From: Phycisphaeraceae bacterium
Lineage (GTDB): Bacteria > Planctomycetota > Phycisphaerae > Phycisphaerales > UBA1924
Reading direction: 5' to 3'
Length of the DNA stretch: 64,000 nucleotides
Assembly: GCA_019636515.1 (NCBI GenBank)
Contig: JAHBXI010000004.1
Span: 372,001-436,000, forward strand
Shown: in pieces, positions 46,695-54,826 of the stretch
Layout of the letters: each line of letters opens with the position of its first letter
How positions within the stretch are numbered: position 1 is the first letter of the stretch
Notes under the pieces: model-generated
Database searches by the model: none
Told to the model about the DNA's origin: nothing
What the model saw: only the letters and a program-made list of their open reading frames with translations
Program-made: the position numbers and the translations under genes

Positions 46695-46728
46695 GTTTCA
46701 CGGCCAGAAAGGCCCGGATTCCAGGCTC
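46695..46728. repeat. 34-bp direct repeat, copy 2
   Basis: Matches 42986-43019 at 30 of 34 bases, 24 bases beyond the channel gene stop and just before the transposase remnant. Confidence 0.7.
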
Positions 46729-46766
46729 GGAGGCTCGTATTCCCTCGACAAGAATACGGATTCGGT

Positions 46767-47441
46767 CTATGAAGCGCGCCCGGCGTAGTCGCCGCGGCAG
46801 ACGGACTTGAGCATGTCGGGGGTGAGGGCGCGGTAGGCATCGCCCGCGGCCTGGACGAGGTGGTCGTGGCCGTCGTACGCGCGGTTGCTCAGGTAGTGGC
46901 TCCGCATGTACCCCCACAGGGTCTCCACCGGGTTGAGCTCCGGCGAGTACGGCGGCGGGCGCAGGATCACGATGTTGTCAGGCACTTAGAGCGCCTTGGC
47001 CTTGTGCCACCCCGTCCGGTCCATGATCAGCACCACTACGTCGCCGGCTCGACCGCCGCGTACAGGTACACCCAGTCGTACTTGGCCTGCTTGACCGCCG
47101 TGGGATGCGAGCCCTTGAACGCCCAAACGGTCGTGAGCGTGCCCTGCTGGCCGATGCGGGCCTCGTCCATCCACATCACGCGCCCGCGGCCGCGGCCAGC
47201 CCTGCGCATGAGGCCCTCGGCGGCGTGCTTCACGGCGCGGACAAAAGGGGGCGGTCTCCTCCTTGAACGTCTTCAACGCCGCGGGGTCGCTCTTCTCGTG
47301 CCGCGGCCGGGGCTTGAGGCACGAGAGGCGCAGGCGGTGCATCAGGTCGTACACGCCCTTGAGTTCGTAGCGCACGCCGAACTCGTCGAGCAGGATGCGC
47401 TGGGCGTCCTTGGCCCGCAGCGTGCACACGCCGCCAGACAC
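46767..47441 (-). pseudogene. IS630-family transposase remnant
   Basis: Three frames together make the C-terminal part of an IS630 transposase: a winged-helix segment (AKDAQRILLDEFGVRYELKG, VYDLMHRLRLSCLKPRPRHE), then WMDEARIGQQGTLTTVW (second Asp of the DDE triad), then PPYSPELNPVETLWGYMR with the last acidic residue. At least two frameshifts and a missing N-terminus make it inactive. It marks past insertion-sequence activity in this region. Confidence 0.85.
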
Positions 47442-47566
47442 GGCCTCGCGCCCCGCCCCGCGGCTTGAGTGCGAGTGCCCGCGAGCGCCGTGTGCGAGCG
47501 ATTGCTATTGAAAATCCGTTGGATGCACTGCTGCCGTCGGGAGTGCGGCATGCCCAAGAGCCGCGG

Positions 47567-47940
47567 CTACCTCGCCGCGCCCATCTTTGCTTGAATTTCA
47601 TCTGCAAAGTTGATGACCAGGTCGATGTGGGTCGCCAGTTCGTTCTCCCCTCGCAGGATGACCATCAAGCGTCCGTCGGGAGCCCACGAAGAATTCCTGG
47701 TCTTGAGATTCTTGATGCTGTACAGCACCTTCGGCATCGACACGGAGAGTATCGGCTCGGTCTTCACCCCAACACTGACAACCTGCTTCTCGCCGTCGAC
47801 GAATCGGATTTCCCCGCCGTTCGGGCTCCACCAGGCGGCGCCATCGTGCCCGTTGGTCGTGATCTGCACGCGTCCGGCCTGGGCATCCTCCCATCCTGGG
47901 GTTATCTGGCCCTGCTTGAACTGCTCACTGGCGGGTGAGA
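47567..47940 (-). pseudogene. C-terminal fragment of a PD40/WD40-repeat kinase-like protein
   Basis: The frame GRVQITTNGHDGAAWWSPNG, KQVVSVGVKTEPILSVS, SSWAPDGRLMVILRGENE and LATHIDLVINFADEIQAKM has the PD40 repeat pattern and terminal NF-x-x-E-I found at the end of bacterial Ser/Thr kinase-TolB fusions. The rest of the gene is gone; upstream sequence is the dinB promoter. Confidence is moderate because only about 110 residues remain. Confidence 0.6.
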
Positions 47941-48076
47941 AGGCCCGAGCCGGTTTCACGTTGCGGGCGGCCGGCCGGTTTCTGGAGACACCCCGGGTCC
48001 TTCGCCCGCCGCGAGCGCTCACGGCGAACGCGTTCCCCGTTGTCCACGTGGTGGTGGAAATTTCGGCGGCCGTTAC

Positions 48077-48093
48077 ACTTGCAATTTGCAAGT
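48077..48093. promoter_or_regulatory. Palindromic operator of the dinB-hxlR operon
   Basis: Perfect inverted repeat ACTTGCAA / TTGCAAGT around a single T, 21 bases upstream of the DinB ATG. TTGCAA (48079-48084), 17 bases, TACACT (48102-48107) would make a promoter whose -35 the palindrome overlaps. The HxlR regulator encoded last in the operon is the natural ligand. Confidence 0.65.
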
Positions 48094-48114
48094 CTGACTC
48101 CTACACTTGATCCC

Positions 48115-48711
48115 ATGAGCGATTCCACCCCGCACCACAGGCTCGCGCCGCCCGGCGCCGGCATTCCGGCCATCGAGCGACTGGTTGGCGGCGGCGTCTT
48201 GAAGATCCGCCGCCTGCTCGGCACCCCCGCCCAGTTCACGGCTCACTTTGAGCGGGAGAGGCGGACCATCGCCGGTCTGTGTGCCGGACGGGATGCGATC
48301 TCACTGGGCACCCGGGTGCTTATTCCACGGCTCAGAGGGCTGGAGGACAGCAGCCGGTTCTGGTCCGCATGGATGACGCTCGACCATCTTCGCATTGTCA
48401 ACGACGGCATCACGGGCGTGATCCGGGAACTCATCCAAGGCCGCGTGCCCGAGGGCGTGGCGAGCACCGCCACGGTGAAGCCCAGCGAGCAGGTCGGATG
48501 TGAAATTGTCGCCGCATACGACGCGTCGTGCGACCGCTTGGTCCAGATCGTCACTTCGCCGCCCATGCGCCGCACGCAACGGCGATACGCCCATCCGTGG
48601 TTCGGACCATTGGATGCGGCCGGGTGGCACGCCATGTCCGCGATGCACATGGGCATCCACCGTGCGCAGATCGAGCGCATCCTTCGCGACGCTTGCGGGA
48701 GGAGCGCATGA
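48115..48711 (+). CDS. DinB-family protein
   Basis: 198 aa from the ATG at 48115. Four-helix DinB/YfiT pattern with metal-binding His in TLDHLRIVNDGI near residue 85, HPWFGPLDAAGWHAMSAMHMGIHRAQIERI near 160-190. Members are often thiol-dependent hydrolases or transferases. First of three genes, followed by an ATGA overlap. If the proposed promoter is right, the transcript is nearly leaderless. Confidence 0.8.
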   Translation: MSDSTPHHRLAPPGAGIPAIERLVGGGVLKIRRLLGTPAQFTAHFERERRTIAGLCAGRDAISLGTRVLIPRLRGLEDSSRFWSAWMTLDHLRIVNDGITGVIRELIQGRVPEGVASTATVKPSEQVGCEIVAAYDASCDRLVQIVTSPPMRRTQRRYAHPWFGPLDAAGWHAMSAMHMGIHRAQIERILRDACGRSA

Positions 48712-49214
48712 GACCCTTGCCCGTCCGTGTTTCAAGTGCTTGCCGCCTGCTGGCCGCCGCGGCCGCGTCCGTGTTGCTCGTCGCGGGAGGGTGCCGAGTT
48801 GGCTATCCATTCCGCGGCCCCGGTTACGATGCCGACCGGGGCGTGGTGCATCCGGACGCGGGAAGTCAGGTCCTCGTGGTGGTTACCCGCGGTGACATCA
48901 AGGCCGCAAGCCGCGAGAAGTTCGCGAACCATCTTCGGGACGTCATCGAGAGCATGAACCAGCAGAGCGGGCTTGTTGGTTACTCCGTGCGCCGGGAGTT
49001 GTTCGGCTCGCGGGTGTGGACGATGTCGGTCTGGGTTGATCGCGGGTCCATGACGCGGTTCGTACGGTCAACGGCACACCACAAGGCGATGGCTTCGGGG
49101 TCTATTGCCGCGGGGTCTTTCATGACCGCCGCCGCGCCGGTTGACGCAAGCCGCATCCCGCTCGACTGGGCCGAGGCCGAGCGGATGCTCGAAGGCCGAG
49201 CGGACCAGGAGTGA
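48708..49214 (+). CDS. Lipoprotein with ABM-like domain
   Basis: 168 aa; ATG overlaps the DinB stop (ATGA). Signal and lipobox VLLVAGGC, then LVVVTRGDIKAASREKFANH, SGLVGYSVRRELFGSRVWTM, a small ferredoxin-like fold like antibiotic biosynthesis monooxygenase (ABM) proteins. Envelope-anchored; activity unknown. Co-translated with DinB and followed within two bases by the HxlR regulator. Confidence 0.65.
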   Translation: MRPLPVRVSSACRLLAAAAASVLLVAGGCRVGYPFRGPGYDADRGVVHPDAGSQVLVVVTRGDIKAASREKFANHLRDVIESMNQQSGLVGYSVRRELFGSRVWTMSVWVDRGSMTRFVRSTAHHKAMASGSIAAGSFMTAAAPVDASRIPLDWAEAERMLEGRADQE

Positions 49215-49216
49215 CA

Positions 49217-49579
49217 ATGCCTCGCAAGCAAAAGCAACGGCGTTCCGTCTGTCCCGTCGCTTGCACGCTCGACGTGCTGGGGGACAAGTGGACGCTGATT
49301 GTCATCCGTGACCTTCTGTGCGGACGGGCCTCGTTCCAGGAGTTCCTGGAGTCACCGGAGCGGATCGCCACGAACATCCTGAGTGATCGCCTCGCCCGAC
49401 TTGTCGGAAGCGGGCTGGTGGAGACCGCTCCTTCAACAGTGAGATCGGATCGTCATACCTACAGGCTGACCAGCCGGGGTCGTGCTCTCACGCCGGTCCT
49501 GGAGGCGATACGTGACTGGGGGCTCGCTCACATCCCCGGCACCCAAGCCCGCCTTTTGCCGCGGGCTGCCGAGCAATGA
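49217..49579 (+). CDS. HxlR-family transcriptional regulator
   Basis: 120 aa from the ATG at 49217 with AGGAG six bases upstream. The HxlR opening CPVACTLDVLGDKWTLIVIRDL, then a winged helix (FQEFLESPERIATNILSDRL, ARLVGSGLVE). The N-terminal Cys can sense reactive electrophiles in related proteins. It probably represses its own operon through the 48077-48093 palindrome. Confidence 0.88.
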   Translation: MPRKQKQRRSVCPVACTLDVLGDKWTLIVIRDLLCGRASFQEFLESPERIATNILSDRLARLVGSGLVETAPSTVRSDRHTYRLTSRGRALTPVLEAIRDWGLAHIPGTQARLLPRAAEQ

Positions 49580-49580
49580 C

Positions 49581-49608
49581 CACGAGCCACGAGCCACGAG
49601 CCACGAGC
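49581..49608. repeat. 7-bp tandem repeat
   Basis: Four exact copies of CACGAGC, starting two bases after the HxlR stop codon. Confidence 0.7.
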
Positions 49609-50000
49609 AGGATCCGCGAAATGCGCTCATGGATCTGACCATCAAGCCACCCGTCCCTAACCACCTTGGCGCTCGGCAAGCGGCGCGTTTCCACCTCCCA
49701 CACCCGAAGCCCGCCAAGAAAAAATTCCTCGGCGCATCGCTGTCCATTCTTTATAAGTACCCTCGTGTAAATAAGTTGCAAGCACTTGCCAACGGTCGGC
49801 CGAGCGGCCGGTCGCCTCTTCCAGCGCGGCGTCACGCCGCGCGGAAGCGCGTGGGCAACGCCGCCAAGTCCAGCCTCAATCAAAATGCCGCGCACGATCG
49901 CACGCCCGGCTCGCCATCCCCGCGCCCCGAACTTCTCCATCGTCTGGGCGTCCCCGTACGCGTCCCGACCCGATTGTCCCGGGCGTGATACCCTGTCCGC
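49609..50000. other. Noncoding stretch upstream of the DUF4190 gene
   Basis: No gene seen. A long hairpin lies at 49819-49846 (TTCC-a-GCGCGGCGT against ACGCCGCGC-GGAA, one bulged base, no T-tract), perhaps an end of transcription or an RNA element. AT-richer sequence at 49715-49790 may hold a promoter. Confidence 0.4.
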
Positions 50001-50855
50001 ATGACATCCGCGACGTTTGACACGCGTAACTTCGAGCCAGAGCCCGACGTACTCGAGCCCGAGCGCATGAGCATCCTGGCCATCCTCGCCCTGGTCTTCG
50101 GGCTTATCTGCTTCATCCCGCTCCTGCCGCTCCTGGGCATCGTCTGCGGGATCTCCGGCCTCATCTCGATCAACCGTTCCCGTGGCCGGCTCGCCGGGAC
50201 GGGCATGGCGATCGCCGGCCTCATCCTCGGCCTGCTCTTCACCGCGCTCCAGGGCGCGATCGGGCTGGGGATGGTCAAGGCCCTTCAAATGGTCTCCAAG
50301 GAGATGGTCGCGCCCGCGTCCGCCCTCGCCTCGTCACTGGATAACCAGGACTTTGAGGCGGTCAGGCAGAGCCTGGTCGTGGCGGCCCGCCCGCTGGCGA
50401 CCGACGAGGCCGGCCGGGCCTTCCGGGATGGCTACCGCGATGAACTCGGCGCCTTCAAGAGCATCCCCGAGGGTTGGGACCTGGTCATGGCGTACGCCAG
50501 CCTGGGCAGCCAGTTCCAGAGCATGCAGAACCTGCAAGGTGTCCAGGGCAGGAACGATCTCTTGCCCTTCCCCGCGACGTTTGAGAAGGGGACCGGCCTG
50601 CTCTTGCTGACCTTTGAACAGCCATCCAACAACGCCGTCCCGGGCAAAGACCGCATCTTCTACTTCAAGAACGTCGCCCTGATCATGCCCTCGGGGAAGG
50701 TCATCAACCTGATCGACCCCGACAGCGCCGCCATGATTGCCCCTGCCATCAAGGTCAAAGAACCGCCCCAGCCCCCGGATTCCCCGGATTCCCCGGAACT
50801 CCCGGATTCCACGGCCCAAGACGACTCCACCGACGCCGGTCAGGGCGGCCGCTGA
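50001..50855 (+). CDS. DUF4190-domain membrane protein
   Basis: 284 aa. Two membrane helices (SILAILALVFGLICFIPLLP, LLGIVCGISGLISI and AIAGLILGLLFTALQGAIGL) form the DUF4190 hairpin; the rest is a soluble region with SLDNQDFEAVRQSLVVAARP and a Pro/Ser/Asp-rich tail made of 9-bp DNA repeats. Function unknown. The ABC ATPase gene follows after 39 bases, possibly co-transcribed. Confidence 0.75.
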   Translation: MTSATFDTRNFEPEPDVLEPERMSILAILALVFGLICFIPLLPLLGIVCGISGLISINRSRGRLAGTGMAIAGLILGLLFTALQGAIGLGMVKALQMVSKEMVAPASALASSLDNQDFEAVRQSLVVAARPLATDEAGRAFRDGYRDELGAFKSIPEGWDLVMAYASLGSQFQSMQNLQGVQGRNDLLPFPATFEKGTGLLLLTFEQPSNNAVPGKDRIFYFKNVALIMPSGKVINLIDPDSAAMIAPAIKVKEPPQPPDSPDSPELPDSTAQDDSTDAGQGGR

Positions 50856-50894
50856 TCCGAGAATCGGCGGATTCCCTCCACGGAGTCCAACGCC

Positions 50895-51827
50895 ATGTCC
50901 GAGCCCCAGAGTCCCCAGAAACAAAAGGCGGTCAAGCCTTCCGAGCCCATCATCTCGTGCCGGGGGATTGTCAAGAGGTTCGACGGCCGCGCCGTCCTTG
51001 ACGGCATCGACCTGGATGTCATGGCCGGCGAGACCATGGTCATCATGGGCGGTTCGGGGTGCGGCAAGAGCACGCTCCTGCGGCTGCTCATCGGCGCGAT
51101 CAAGCCCGACGAAGGCCAGATCTTCCTGTTCGGCAAGGACACCACCCGCATGTCCGAGCCCGAACTCAACGAGATCCGGAAGAAGTTCGGCATCCTCTTC
51201 CAATCCGGCGCGCTCTTCAACTCGATGACCCTTCAGGAAAACGTCGCCCTCCCGATCCACGAGCACACCCAACTCCCCAGCGAACTGATCGACATCGAAG
51301 TCACGATCAAACTCGAACTCGTTGGCCTCCGCCAGCACGCCGACAAATACCCGGCGCAGATCTCGGGGGGGATGAAGAAACGGGCCGGCCTGGCACGGGC
51401 CCTGGCCCTCGACCCCAGGCTGCTCTTCTACGACGAGCCATCCGCCGGGCTCGACCCGGTCACCAGCGCCCAGATCGATCAGTTGATCATGGACCTGTCC
51501 CGCAAAATCGGCGTCACGAGCGTTGTCGTCACGCACGAGATGGATTCGGCCTTCACCATCGCCGACCGCATGGCGATGCTCGACAAGGGCCGCATGCTCA
51601 AGGCCGAGTCGCGCGACTGGTTTGATTCCATTCGCAAGGCCCCCGACGACCAGGCCTCCGGCTGGGCCGAGGACCTGCGCCTCATCCGCCAGTTCCTGCG
51701 CGGAGATCCCGAGGGGCCGATCACCGAGCGGAGTTCCATCACCGAGTTTCACGAGGAACTCCTCGGGCTCACCGCCCAGGAGATCCGTTCGGACGTGCCC
51801 AGCGTCCTGCCGACGCGTGGCCGCTGA
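50895..51827 (+). CDS. ABC transporter ATP-binding protein, MlaF type
   Basis: 310 aa. Walker A GGSGCGKST near residue 52-60, signature ISGGMKKRAGLARAL, Walker B LLFYDEPSAGLDPVTS, and VVVTHEMDSAFTIADRMAMLDKGR, typical of MlaF/Ttg2A. These drive phospholipid transport for outer-membrane asymmetry. The permease MlaE and MlaD genes are not adjacent. The extra C-terminal 50 residues are not part of the core. Confidence 0.87.
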   Translation: MSEPQSPQKQKAVKPSEPIISCRGIVKRFDGRAVLDGIDLDVMAGETMVIMGGSGCGKSTLLRLLIGAIKPDEGQIFLFGKDTTRMSEPELNEIRKKFGILFQSGALFNSMTLQENVALPIHEHTQLPSELIDIEVTIKLELVGLRQHADKYPAQISGGMKKRAGLARALALDPRLLFYDEPSAGLDPVTSAQIDQLIMDLSRKIGVTSVVVTHEMDSAFTIADRMAMLDKGRMLKAESRDWFDSIRKAPDDQASGWAEDLRLIRQFLRGDPEGPITERSSITEFHEELLGLTAQEIRSDVPSVLPTRGR

Positions 51828-51864
51828 GCCGGATTGCCGAGCCGGATTGCCGAGCCGGGCCGCC
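51826..51864. repeat. 13-bp tandem repeat
   Basis: Three units of GAGCCGGATTGCC (third imperfect) overlapping the end of the ABC ATPase stop. Confidence 0.7.
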
Positions 51865-51893
51865 GAGCCTGCTGGCCCTTGCCGATCGTCCCG

Positions 51894-52748
51894 TCACGCC
51901 GTGGTCTGCCGCGGGCCGTCGCGCACCAGTTGCTTCTCGAGTTTTTCCCGGTACATCAGCAGCGTCATGTACTCGTACGTCGACATCAGGCTGGCCAGGT
52001 GCCACCCCGCGCGACCGTCGAGGAACCCGAGTTTCAGGATGTACATGTCAAGGAAACGCATCACCGGACGCCACGGGATGCGCGGCAGCGAGTCTCCACG
52101 CCCCGGCCCACGCGACGCCAGGGGGCGGAGCCGGTCCGGCGCCTCTTCTCCAAACTGTGCCCGGATCAACTGGTCGCTCTCCAGGTCCGCGAAGCGTATG
52201 TGCTTGGCGATGAATTCGTGGACCGTCTCTCGCCGCACGTGCAGCATGGGCGCGCGGCACCGGCCCACCTTGCCGTGGCAGACGACTCCCTCGTGGACCG
52301 TCCGGTCCTCGTAGCGGGCCTGCCCCCGGCGGAAGAACATCAGTTTTCTCTTTGGAAAAATCCCGCCGAACCGGATCCGACACCCCATGAAGATCACGAT
52401 CTGGTTGATCAGGTACCCCGACAACGCGCTGGGGTCCGCCGCGATCCGCCGGAGTTCTTCCGCCAGGGCGGGCGTCACCCGCTCGTCGGCGTCCATGACC
52501 AGCACCCAATCTCCCTTGAACGGAAGGTTCTCAAGACCCCAGTTCTTCTGCCTGGAGAAATTCTCGAACGGGTGTTCCACCACCGTCGCCCCCTGCTCGC
52601 CGGCGACCTCGCGCGTGCGGTCCTTGCTCAGGGAGTCCAGCACAAAGACCGGGCCGACCTGGCCCGCGTTCTCGATGGCCTCCCGGATCTGGCCCTCTTC
52701 GTTGAACGTGGGGATCATCACCTCGATCTTCGGGGCATCGATGCTCAT
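51894..52748 (-). CDS. Glycosyltransferase family 2 (WaaE/KdtX-like)
   Basis: 284 aa. VMIPTFNEEGQIREAIENA opens the GT2 domain, and DADERV near residue 85 is the DxD motif. The second half has a conserved LDMYILKLGFLDGRAGWHLA and a membrane-associating end with YEYMTLLMYREKLE. It resembles LPS core beta-1,4-glucosyltransferase WaaE. Its ATG overlaps the stop of the next gene by four bases, so translation is coupled. Confidence 0.85.
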   Translation of the reverse strand: MSIDAPKIEVMIPTFNEEGQIREAIENAGQVGPVFVLDSLSKDRTREVAGEQGATVVEHPFENFSRQKNWGLENLPFKGDWVLVMDADERVTPALAEELRRIAADPSALSGYLINQIVIFMGCRIRFGGIFPKRKLMFFRRGQARYEDRTVHEGVVCHGKVGRCRAPMLHVRRETVHEFIAKHIRFADLESDQLIRAQFGEEAPDRLRPLASRGPGRGDSLPRIPWRPVMRFLDMYILKLGFLDGRAGWHLASLMSTYEYMTLLMYREKLEKQLVRDGPRQTTA

Positions 52749-54826
52749 GCGGTTGTCTCCGTGGTGCCGGGCCGTTCACCGGGTCCCGCGCAGACGGCCG
52801 CCGCGGAAGCCCGCCCCCACGGCCGCCTCCCCAGAAGCCGACCCGCCAGCGCGTCCCCGACGCCCCGCCAGTCGCCCGACGTTTCCTTCAGTTTCACCTC
52901 GATCCAGTACTCGTACACCGACATCATCAGCGAGTAGTGGAACCCCTGCGGACCGTCCAGAATCCCGAGGCGCAGCAGGTACAGGTACACGAACCGGGCC
53001 GCGTGACGCAGCGGGAGACGGTTGAAGATCTGCTTGAGCACCACGCGCCGCGCGATCGGGTCACGGCTGAAGATGTCCAGAAGCCGCATCGCCGGCCCGG
53101 CCTTGCGCGCCTTGAGAATCTCCGCCGTCTCGAACGTCGAGTAACTGTTGTGACGCTCGAACCAGTGCACCGTGCCCTTGCTGAACGGGTAGTGGATCAG
53201 GTGCTCCTGGAGTTCGCCCACCGGCCCGTCCACCACCGCCACGGGGTTGACCAGCCGCTCGTATCGGATGCGGTCAGGCCGGAAGAACCGGACGATCCAC
53301 GTCGGGTACAACTGCGCGTGGCGGAGCCAACGCCCGTTGAACATGTCCTTTCGTCGCAGGCGAAGCGCCGACTCGGGCGCGTCGGGGGCCGCCCGGCGCA
53401 TCACCTCCCCGGCAAGTTCCGGCGGAACGCGCTCGTCCGCGTCGACGTACAGCACCCACGGGTGCTTGAACGGGATGTTCTGAACACCCCAGTTCTGGTG
53501 GCTTGACCAGTTGTCGAACTTCCTCTGAACCACGCGGACGTTCGGGTACCGGCGGGCGATCTCCACCGTCCGGTCGCCCGAGAATGAATCGAAGACCACG
53601 ACGTCGTCCGACCACGAGAGGCAGTCAAGGCACGGGGCGATGTTGACTTCCTCATCCTTGGTCAGGATCAGGATCGAGACCGGGTGCGCCGTCCCGGGAC
53701 GTTGCAAGCCGCCCCCCGCCGTGCCGGAATCCGGCCGCCCCGCCCCATCGGTCGCCGGGTGGGCCGCCATCAGGCGATGCTCCAGGTGCGTTGTCCGCGA
53801 CGCCCACCGACGCTTGATCTCCTTGATCTTCACCTCGATCCAGTACTCGTACATCGAGATCATCAGCGCGTACTGGAACCCCGCGTCACGGTCGAGGAAC
53901 CCCAGACGCGCGACGTACATGTACAGGAACCGCACCCCGCCCCGGAACGGCAGATAGAACGTGATGTTCTTCAGCGCCCGCCGCTTCAGCACCGGGCTTG
54001 GATTCCGCAGGTTCCGAACGTGCGACCACAGGCTCGTCTGGACGACCTTCGCCGCCTCCGTTCCCTCCATCGTCGAGTACGAGTTGTGCTTGGTGAACCA
54101 CGGGATCAATCCCTTGTTGAAACTGTAGTGAATGAAGTCGTGATCCAGGTCGCCCATCGGTCCCCGCGGAACCGGATGGGGGTTCACGTCTCGCATCTCG
54201 TAGCGGATCATGTCCGGCTTGAACAGCCGGATGATCCACACCGGGTAGATCCCCCCGTGGCGGAGCCATCGCTCCATGAACATGTTCTTGTACCGCAGGC
54301 GGAAGGCGACCTCTTCGCCGTCGGGCCGGTTGCAGCGTCGGATGATCTCGTCCCGCAGGTCCGCCGGGAGGCGTTCGTCCGCGTCGCTGTAATACACCCA
54401 CGGGTGCTTCCAGGTGATGTGCTCCAGCGCCCAGTTGCTGTGGCGGCTCCACGTGTCGAACCGGCGCTGGATCACCCGGACGTTGGGGTACCGCCGGGCC
54501 AGTTCCAGCGTTCGATCCGACGAGTAACTGTCGAACACCACGATGTCGTCGGAGAATGTCAGCGTGTCCAGGCACGCCTCGATGTTGATTTCCTCATCCT
54601 TGGTCAGGATCAGGATGCTCGGCGGCTCCTCCCCGGCCGGGTACTCCCGGGCCGACAAAGGCAGCGGCAGAGGCAGCGGCGAGACGGTCGCCATGTCGTC
54701 TTCGGGACCCGCGGCGAGCGTCACGACGGCGGTGTCCGCGCGAGTCGGAGCATCGCCCGGCGCCGGCTCGGGACCGGAAGCATCGCCCCGCGTGTTCGGG
54801 CGAGCGCTCGATGGCGACTCCGACAT
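52745..54826 (-). CDS. Tandem-domain glycosyltransferase family 2 protein
   Basis: 693 aa with two GT2 domains. The first has ILILTKDEEINIEACLDTL and SDADERLP (near 70-150); the second ILILTKDEEVNIAPCLDCLS and VDADERVP (near 390-470). Both domains end with a YMYVARLGFLDRDAGFQYAL or YLYLLRLGILDGPQGFHYSL pattern. An 80-residue linker is low-complexity. The protein is likely membrane-associated and adds two sugars to a surface glycan. The N-terminus is Pro-rich. Coupled with the epimerase gene by TGATG. Confidence 0.87.
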   Translation of the reverse strand: MSESPSSARPNTRGDASGPEPAPGDAPTRADTAVVTLAAGPEDDMATVSPLPLPLPLSAREYPAGEEPPSILILTKDEEINIEACLDTLTFSDDIVVFDSYSSDRTLELARRYPNVRVIQRRFDTWSRHSNWALEHITWKHPWVYYSDADERLPADLRDEIIRRCNRPDGEEVAFRLRYKNMFMERWLRHGGIYPVWIIRLFKPDMIRYEMRDVNPHPVPRGPMGDLDHDFIHYSFNKGLIPWFTKHNSYSTMEGTEAAKVVQTSLWSHVRNLRNPSPVLKRRALKNITFYLPFRGGVRFLYMYVARLGFLDRDAGFQYALMISMYEYWIEVKIKEIKRRWASRTTHLEHRLMAAHPATDGAGRPDSGTAGGGLQRPGTAHPVSILILTKDEEVNIAPCLDCLSWSDDVVVFDSFSGDRTVEIARRYPNVRVVQRKFDNWSSHQNWGVQNIPFKHPWVLYVDADERVPPELAGEVMRRAAPDAPESALRLRRKDMFNGRWLRHAQLYPTWIVRFFRPDRIRYERLVNPVAVVDGPVGELQEHLIHYPFSKGTVHWFERHNSYSTFETAEILKARKAGPAMRLLDIFSRDPIARRVVLKQIFNRLPLRHAARFVYLYLLRLGILDGPQGFHYSLMMSVYEYWIEVKLKETSGDWRGVGDALAGRLLGRRPWGRASAAAVCAGPGERPGTTETTA

